From contig JAAEPW010000643.1 of assembly GCA_024232355.1 (NCBI GenBank), forward strand, positions 1 to 19,922: a stretch of 19,922 nt of DNA, written 5' to 3'. Source of the DNA: Chloroflexota bacterium. GTDB taxonomy: Bacteria > Chloroflexota > Anaerolineae > B4-G1. A program made the translations under genes and the position numbers. Under the pieces are notes generated by a model. That model searched no databases. It had not been told where the DNA came from and saw only the letters and a list, made by a program, of their open reading frames with translations. Positions within the stretch are counted from its first letter, which is position 1; each line of letters starts with the position of its first letter. Shown in pieces: positions 15,391-19,922 of the stretch.

Positions 15391-16271
15391 CTCAATCCTT
15401 GATCCAATTGACACCTCAGCTCTGGGTAGCGCAAAGCAAGCTCTATGCCACCAACAGCAGCATCTTTATCAGCCAGGGACAGGCGGCTTTGATTGACCCC
15501 GGCATCTACCCGAACGAAATCACGGCCATTGCCCGCTTTGTGACAGAACAAAACGCCACGCCGCAAGCAATCATCATTACCCACAGTCACTGGGACCACA
15601 TTTTGGGGCCAGAACAGTCCCCCGGCGTTCAAGTCGTCGCCCAGGCGAATTATGTGCAAGAGACGAGTGGTGTGTACCAGGCCAAGCTCCTGCGGCAAAT
15701 CGCCGATTGGGAGGCGCAATCTGGCATTGAGCGCGAGCAGCCTTTTACTATTCCTCACCCCGACGTGACCTTTGAAAAGACAAGTACCTTGGACGTTGGA
15801 GACCTTTCCTTGCATCTGGATCACACGCCCGGACACGCTGCCGATGAGTTGGTAGTCTACCATTCAGAGAGCGCCACGTTGTTGGCGGGCGATAAGCTGA
15901 GTGACGTCGAAATCCCCTATGTCAGCGACAATTTGGCAGCCTACGAGCAGACGTTGGCGATGCTGGCGGCCAGAGACATTCACCGGCTGGTTCCGGGCCA
16001 CGGCAAGGCCACAACCGACCCTGTCGAAATCCAAGCCCGTATCTCTGCCGACATTGATTACCTAGCGGCGCTGCGCGATCAAGTGGGGCAGGCTGTCCGC
16101 CATGGCAGGACTGTGGAGGAGACCGTCGAATTGTGTGCCCGCATATCCTACCGTTACCCGGAGGAGAATGCAGGCGGGCACCGGTTGAACGTCGAGAGCG
16201 TCTATGTCGAACTCGGCGGTGTGGCTGACCCACGAAAGGTCGGCTGGGGTAAGGGAATTCCAGAGAAATAA
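15387..16271 (+). CDS. Metallo-beta-lactamase-fold hydrolase
   Basis: A 294-residue MBL-fold protein with a complete dinuclear metal site: THSHWDH (H66, H68, D70, H71), TPGH (H150), LLAGD (D169) and VPGHG (H205). The first strands read NSSIFISQGQAALIDPG. After the fold there is a helical C-terminal extension of about 80 residues ending ELGGVADPRKVGWGKGIPEK. The reaction cannot be assigned; family members hydrolyse thioesters (glyoxalase II), lactones, or oxidise persulfides (ETHE1). The start ATG 15387 overlaps the cysteine desulfurase stop (ATGA at 15387-15390). Longer in-frame reading back to 14988 lies inside the desulfurase gene and is not credible as protein. Coupling to a desulfurase and a TauE-type exporter suggests a role in sulfur metabolism or persulfide handling. 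Confidence 0.88.
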   Translation: MTQSLIQLTPQLWVAQSKLYATNSSIFISQGQAALIDPGIYPNEITAIARFVTEQNATPQAIIITHSHWDHILGPEQSPGVQVVAQANYVQETSGVYQAKLLRQIADWEAQSGIEREQPFTIPHPDVTFEKTSTLDVGDLSLHLDHTPGHAADELVVYHSESATLLAGDKLSDVEIPYVSDNLAAYEQTLAMLAARDIHRLVPGHGKATTDPVEIQARISADIDYLAALRDQVGQAVRHGRTVEETVELCARISYRYPEENAGGHRLNVESVYVELGGVADPRKVGWGKGIPEK

Positions 16272-16430
16272 ATCTCCCAAATAGATTTTGTGATGCAGTC
16301 AACGACGCCGTGAAAAAGCAGATTATGATGGAATTCTTGGAGCTTTGCCGGTTATTATGTAACTCGCGTGCGATTTATGAGATTCTCCGCCGTAAATGTT
16401 GGGAGGACTTGACTGGAAAAGCCTAAATCT

Positions 16431-16458
16431 TTGAACGAGACAGACCGAGTTCTATCCT
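16431..16458 (+). promoter_or_regulatory. Candidate promoter for the membrane-anchored NTF2-like gene
   Basis: TTGAAC (16431-16436) and TATCCT (16453-16458) are 16 bases apart and fit a sigma-70-like promoter, giving a leader of about 15-17 bases before ATG 16482, with AAAGGAAAG as ribosome binding site. The rest of the gap from 16272 holds only a weak 6-bp AAATCT/AGATTT hairpin (16270-16288). Confidence 0.4.
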
Positions 16459-16481
16459 GTCATTAGAAAAGGAAAGTTGAT

Positions 16482-16973
16482 ATGAAGAGCACTGACAGAT
16501 TTCTCGTTGGCATTGTCGTCGGTATCGTCGCGTTGGTGATCGTGGCTTTTGTCGTCACCCTCGTCCGGCCCGAGCCGACGTACCAGGCGGAGGACTCCCC
16601 AGAGGGTGTAGCGCACAACTATTTGTTGGCACTGCAACAGGGAGAATATGAGCGTGCCTACGGATATTTGTCGCCTACCCTCACTGGCTACCCGGCCTCG
16701 GTGGATGAGTTTGTCGATGTGGTCACGGATTATTCCTGGCAGTTCCGTCTCGATGCCGACACAACCCTGGCAATCGAGTTGGCCCGAGTGGTCGGCAGCC
16801 GGACGGTGGTGCAGGTACGCGAATCGCGCTTTAACGGCGGCAGCTTGTTCGGCGACAGCCAATCCATCACCACGTTTGACATCAAGTTGGAATCGGAGCA
16901 AGGCGCGTGGAGAATAGTAGACGCCGACCATTATTTTGCAAGATGCTGGAGAAACGACAAAGGATGCCAATAG
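16482..16973 (+). CDS. Membrane-anchored NTF2-like (DUF4878-type) protein
   Basis: A 163-residue protein with an uncleaved N-terminal hydrophobic anchor (residues 8-28), then an exported domain. SPEGVAHNYLLALQQGEYERAYGYLSPTL (39-67) is typical of NTF2-like/DUF4878-type domains, which fold as a helix-capped sheet and often bind small ligands or assist assembly. C155 and C162 in CWRNDKGC close to the end could form a disulfide in an exported setting. ATG 16482 has GGAAAG shortly upstream. The next gene starts 40 bases downstream with its own good ribosome binding site, so the pair is probably co-transcribed. No enzymatic residues can be identified and the role is unknown. Confidence 0.7.
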   Translation: MKSTDRFLVGIVVGIVALVIVAFVVTLVRPEPTYQAEDSPEGVAHNYLLALQQGEYERAYGYLSPTLTGYPASVDEFVDVVTDYSWQFRLDADTTLAIELARVVGSRTVVQVRESRFNGGSLFGDSQSITTFDIKLESEQGAWRIVDADHYFARCWRNDKGCQ

Positions 16974-17013
16974 CCAGTCACGCAATACGTTTCACGTAAA
17001 GGGAGAGATCACA

Positions 17014-18942
17014 ATGACTACTGTCCGCCGCTGGTACGTTTACCTCGTTAATGCTGTCAGTTTGCAGGCAGTGACGTGGGCCGTTATCGCTTTGTTGCGC
17101 AATTTGCTGATTCCGCAGCTCGATCCGCCGCCCTCGGCGATTGCGTTTGAAATCTCGGTGATCATCATCGGACTGCCGATCTTTTTGGTTCACTGGTGGT
17201 GGGGGCGGCGATTGGCCGCCAGGGCACAGGAAGAGCGCGGGGCCACCCTGCGCCGGTTTTATCTCTATGGCACGATGACCGTGTTCCTGGGGCCGTTTAT
17301 GGCCCTCGTCTATGACTTGCTCTTTACGTTGATGCGGATCGGGACTCCCATAGATAACTCGCACCGGCCCTACAACATGAGCCACGGTAATACACTCTTT
17401 TACGACATACTGGCTCTACTCGTTCTGGGCATGCTCTGGTTCTATCATCGGCAGATCGTCACCGCCGATGCCAAGGTGATCCCAGAGACGGGCGGAGCGG
17501 CTACGGCGCGGCGATTATATATACTGGGCTTTACTACCGTTGGCCTGTTTACGACGTTCGCAAAGGTCACCGAACTGTTGCACTGGATTATGCTGCAACT
17601 GGGGAGCTCGATGTTTTTGAGAGGCTCGGACCGGAGGGCGGACTTTGCTGCCTTGATTACGGCCGCGCCGTTGTGGCTGATCTTTTGGCGTTGGGAGCAG
17701 CGAGTGTTCGCTGAGAACCAGGAGGAGCGCGCGTCGGTCTTGCGCAAATTCTACCTGTATGCCGTGGTCTTTATCGGGGCGTTGAGCGTCGTCGCCAGCA
17801 GCACGGGCATCCTGACGGGTATCCTTCGCCGCGTCATCAGCCTGCCGCCGGAGGGCGATGTGCGTGACCCTCTATCCATCATTATTGTGATGGGGGTTGT
17901 GTGGGCCTACCACGCGTTCGTGCTACGGAACGACGTCGCTGCCGGGGAGACGCCGCGGCAGATGGGCGTGCGTCGTCTCTATCTGTACCTGATCGCCTCG
18001 ATTGGCCTGTTTGCCTTACTGGTGGGACTGAGTGGTAATGTCAGTGTGATCATTCGCACTTTGGATGCTGGCTTTGGCAATGCACTAAAGGAGCAACTGA
18101 CTTGGTTCACGGCGGCCATCATCTCTGGACTATTGGTCTGGATATTGCCCTGGCGGCGAGTGCAAGATACCGCAGCCAAGTCTGGCCTAGACAGCGCCGA
18201 TGCGCGACGTTCGATCGTGCGCAAGATTTACGTCTATGCCTTTTTGTTCATTGCCACGATGACGGTGCTGGGCAGCGCGGTGTTTGTCGTGTTTAGAATC
18301 GCGGGTTGGATGTTGGGCTTGGATGCTCCCACGCTAAACGAATTGGGCCATGCGATTGCATTTATCATCATTGCCGTTGGTGTGTGGGTCTATCACGGCG
18401 TTATCCTGCGCAGCGACCATCGCTTGTCGGACCAAGATCAGGCTCAACGGTTGGCGGCCTTGCGCGTGGCCGTGGTGGATGTGGGCGATGGGCAGTTTGC
18501 GCGCGCGGTGGTGGATGGGCTCAAGCGAGAAGCGCCGGAACTGGCTCTAGAGCCGATCTTGTTGTCTCATGCGCACGACGACGAAACAATTGCTGCCCAG
18601 TTGGCCCAAGCCGGGTTGATCGTTGGGGCGTGGACGATCGCTGGGGGCGGCACGACGTCTCCAGCCATCGCACAGATGGTGGCGGATAGTCCGGCGCGCA
18701 AGTTGTTGATTCCCACCCGTCTGCAAGGGTGGGAATGGGCCGGGGTGGATCGCTGGAATACCGATGCTCTTGTTCATCAAACCGTGCGTGCCGTCAAGCA
18801 GATCGCAGATGGGGAGGTGGTCGAACCAGCACATCCGATGAATGCGGGTAATATCATTGCCATCGGTATTGGCGCGATCTTTGTGCTATTTGTGATTCTG
18901 TCCTTGATCAGTCTTGGTTATCGAAATTATCTTATGATGTAG
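17014..18942 (+). CDS. Polytopic membrane protein with six DUF5671-like repeats and a C-terminal cytosolic domain
   Basis: A 642-residue protein starting at ATG 17014, with GGGAG (17001-17005) as ribosome binding site. Six two- to three-helix units each begin with a basic-aromatic motif: RRWYVY (5), RRFYLY (80), RRLYIL (166), RKFYLY (244), RRLYLY (320) and RKIYVY (403). Most close with a W-x-x-H/R cluster, for example HWWWGRR, LWFYHRQ, VWAYHAF and VWVYHGV. This is the DUF5671 pattern. Residues about 480-608 form a soluble alpha/beta-like segment (LRVAVVDVGDG, LILLSHAHDDE-like, IVGAWTIAGGG) of unknown function, followed by one last membrane helix (611-633). Repeated R/K-x-Y and H residues at membrane edges could bind cofactors or lipids, but this is only a guess. 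Function is unknown; it probably pairs with the preceding NTF2-like protein. Confidence 0.75.
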   Translation: MTTVRRWYVYLVNAVSLQAVTWAVIALLRNLLIPQLDPPPSAIAFEISVIIIGLPIFLVHWWWGRRLAARAQEERGATLRRFYLYGTMTVFLGPFMALVYDLLFTLMRIGTPIDNSHRPYNMSHGNTLFYDILALLVLGMLWFYHRQIVTADAKVIPETGGAATARRLYILGFTTVGLFTTFAKVTELLHWIMLQLGSSMFLRGSDRRADFAALITAAPLWLIFWRWEQRVFAENQEERASVLRKFYLYAVVFIGALSVVASSTGILTGILRRVISLPPEGDVRDPLSIIIVMGVVWAYHAFVLRNDVAAGETPRQMGVRRLYLYLIASIGLFALLVGLSGNVSVIIRTLDAGFGNALKEQLTWFTAAIISGLLVWILPWRRVQDTAAKSGLDSADARRSIVRKIYVYAFLFIATMTVLGSAVFVVFRIAGWMLGLDAPTLNELGHAIAFIIIAVGVWVYHGVILRSDHRLSDQDQAQRLAALRVAVVDVGDGQFARAVVDGLKREAPELALEPILLSHAHDDETIAAQLAQAGLIVGAWTIAGGGTTSPAIAQMVADSPARKLLIPTRLQGWEWAGVDRWNTDALVHQTVRAVKQIADGEVVEPAHPMNAGNIIAIGIGAIFVLFVILSLISLGYRNYLMM

Positions 18943-18967
18943 GTATTTGCAGATAGGAGTAGGGAGA

Positions 18968-19723
18968 ATGGAGATGATTCAAACGGAACGACGCGAACAG
19001 GTAGCCATCATCAAGTTAAATCGCCCTGTCACCAATGCACTCAACCTTGAATTGGTTAACGAGCTGACTGAGGCGCTACAGAACATGAAAGACGATACTG
19101 ATGTACACAGCGTCGTTCTAAGCAGTTCAAACGAAAAGTTTTTCTCGATTGGGTTTGATATTCCCTATCTATTTGAACTGACCATGAGGGATTTTGCGGT
19201 CTTTTACCGGGCATTCAATCGAGCTTCTATAGACCTGTACACATTTCCCAAGCCGACGATAGCCGCAATGCCGGGGCACGCGATAGCAGGCGGCTGCATC
19301 TTGCCGCTCTGTTGCGATTATCGGTTCATTGCCCAGGGCCGAAAGCTGATGGGACTGAACGAGGTCAAACTCGGAGTTCCTGTTCCATACCCGGTTGATT
19401 GTATCTTGCGTGAGATCATCGGAGTCAGAATTGCCCGCGAGGTCGTGGAGGTTGGTGAATTCTATCCATCTGAAGAATTGCTCCAAATGGGCATGGTAGA
19501 CCAGGTCGTGCCGTCAGAGTATGTGATGCCCAAGTCCATCGAAAAAGCCGAGTCGTTGGGCGCACTGCCTCAACCGGCGTTTGCAAAGATCAAACAGAAT
19601 CGTACGGACATAGTCAAAGCGCGGATTCTGGATCGTCTTTTGGAAAAGGAGCGGGCGTTCATCGAGTCTTGGTATGCTGGCGAGACCCGTGAACGCTTAC
19701 AGCAGGCGATGGAGAAATTCTAG
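18968..19723 (+). CDS. Crotonase-family protein, delta3-delta2-enoyl-CoA isomerase-like
   Basis: A 251-residue crotonase-fold protein acting on acyl-CoA thioesters. Oxyanion-hole segments are KFFSIGFDI (57-65) and GHAIAGGC (103-110). The residue after GGC, which is a catalytic Glu in enoyl-CoA hydratases, is Ile111, while the second Glu is present as E132 in GLNEVKLG. Single-Glu active sites and the sequence CDYRF...GLNE-x-x-LG...GMVDQVVP match mitochondrial-type delta3-delta2-enoyl-CoA isomerases (ECI1), which move a double bond during beta-oxidation of unsaturated fatty acids. Start candidates are ATG 18968 (after AGGAGT) and ATG 18974 (after AGGGAG); an upstream TTG at 18947 is weaker. It begins 25 bases after the DUF5671-type gene. 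It has no obvious metabolic link to its upstream neighbours. Confidence 0.85.
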   Translation: MEMIQTERREQVAIIKLNRPVTNALNLELVNELTEALQNMKDDTDVHSVVLSSSNEKFFSIGFDIPYLFELTMRDFAVFYRAFNRASIDLYTFPKPTIAAMPGHAIAGGCILPLCCDYRFIAQGRKLMGLNEVKLGVPVPYPVDCILREIIGVRIAREVVEVGEFYPSEELLQMGMVDQVVPSEYVMPKSIEKAESLGALPQPAFAKIKQNRTDIVKARILDRLLEKERAFIESWYAGETRERLQQAMEKF

Positions 19724-19759
19724 GCGAGGCGAGTCAAATAACGGGAAGCGGGCAAAGAA

Positions 19760-19908
19760 GGTACTGGTTCAGTTGGGTGGGATTTCTGGATAGTCAGCCG
19801 ATTGTGGCTCAAAAAGGGGCTTGTAGCCGAGGTTTCCATACCTCGCAGGGCCTTACGCGCTATGGAAAGCGCGGCTACATCGTAATCCCATTCAACTGAA
19901 CCAGTGCC
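19760..19908 (+). mobile_element. 149-bp non-autonomous transposable element (MITE) with 8-bp target duplication
   Basis: The ends form 25-bp inverted repeats (19760-19784 and 19884-19908) matching at 22 of 25 positions, starting GG(T/C)ACTGGTTCAGTTG. Directly outside, GCAAAGAA occurs at 19752-19759 and again at 19909-19916, a perfect 8-bp target-site duplication. No transposase is encoded. The GGCACTG-like tip plus 8-bp duplication recalls IS6/IS26-family elements (inference); other families also give 8-bp duplications. It lies between the crotonase gene and a ribosome binding site at the window edge. Confidence 0.75.
19822..19879 (+). repeat. Nested palindromes with complementary hairpin loops inside the MITE
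   Basis: TGTAGCCG (19822-19829) pairs with CGGCTACA (19872-19879). Within it are two hairpins: CGAGGT-TTCCAT-ACCTCG (19828-19845) and GCGCT-ATGGAA-AGCGC (19857-19872). Their 6-base loops are exact reverse complements, and TTTCCATA/TATGGAAA (19833-19840/19861-19868) can pair instead. This resembles REP/BIME-type palindromic units. Confidence 0.65.
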
Positions 19909-19910
19909 GC

Positions 19911-19922
19911 AAAGAAAGGAGA
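19911..19922 (+). promoter_or_regulatory. Ribosome binding site for a gene beginning beyond the window
   Basis: The window ends in AAAGAAAGGAGA, a strong Shine-Dalgarno match similar to those before the genes at 7224 and 17014. The start codon would lie a few bases past 19922. The right copy of the MITE target duplication overlaps its 5' part. Confidence 0.45.

Noticed and set aside
16310..16426. 38-codon open frame GTG..TAA in the gap before the NTF2-like gene
   Set aside because: There is no ribosome binding site and it uses a rare start. The Cys-containing sequence (LELCRLLCNSRAIYEIL) is mildly protein-like but matches no family known to me.
19724..19922. tRNA or structured RNA gene in the terminal hairpin-rich region
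   Set aside because: No tRNA arms or conserved loop sequences are present; the structure is explained by the MITE inverted repeats and internal palindromes.

Overview
The window looks like a chromosomal segment of a Chloroflexota bacterium, probably Anaerolineae-like. This rests on family-level features only: a secreted protein with DUF11 domains ending in the membrane-proximal signature YVYVPLILRQLW, Ser/Thr kinases with duplicated extracytoplasmic domains, DUF5671-type membrane repeats and a long multi-GAF sensor protein. All convincing genes are on the + strand. Stop codons are mixed (TAA, TAG, TGA), so UGA works as an ordinary stop in this genome.

Layout. (1) 86-2041: a secreted-type seven-blade propeller protein with two DUF11 domains, whose signal peptide is missing, closed by a strong hairpin at 2068-2095. 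(2) 2325-7756: a REC-GAF(x5)-PAS-histidine-kinase protein with a degenerate ATP-binding region, then an ArsM-like methyltransferase, a tiny Met-rich membrane peptide and a small unknown protein. (3) 7799-13395: an 841-residue protein of unknown function overlapping a receptor with two complete Ser/Thr kinase domains and two sensor repeats. (4) 13493-16271: a TauE/SafE exporter, a cysteine desulfurase and a metallo-beta-lactamase-fold hydrolase, tightly spaced, suggesting sulfur handling. (5) 16482-19723: a membrane-anchored NTF2-like protein, a six-repeat DUF5671-type membrane protein and an enoyl-CoA isomerase-like crotonase. (6) 19752-19916: a small non-autonomous transposable element with terminal inverted repeats and an 8-bp target duplication, inserted just before the ribosome binding site of a gene beyond the window.

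The most notable point is the methyltransferase at 6400-7152. Its frame is interrupted once by TGA (6991-6993), exactly where ArsM/AS3MT-type enzymes carry an arsenic-binding cysteine (W-x-x-C-x-G-G-A). The downstream frame continues with family-like sequence for 52 codons. Seventeen bases after the TGA is the loop of a perfect 6-bp hairpin, with loop GGUCU, the same five bases found in the E. coli fdhF SECIS loop. This supports a selenocysteine-containing ArsM-like methyltransferase; a nonsense mutation remains the main alternative. The next gene encodes a membrane peptide with four Met-Met pairs spaced every four residues, so these genes together are a candidate metalloid- or metal-handling unit not obviously described before.
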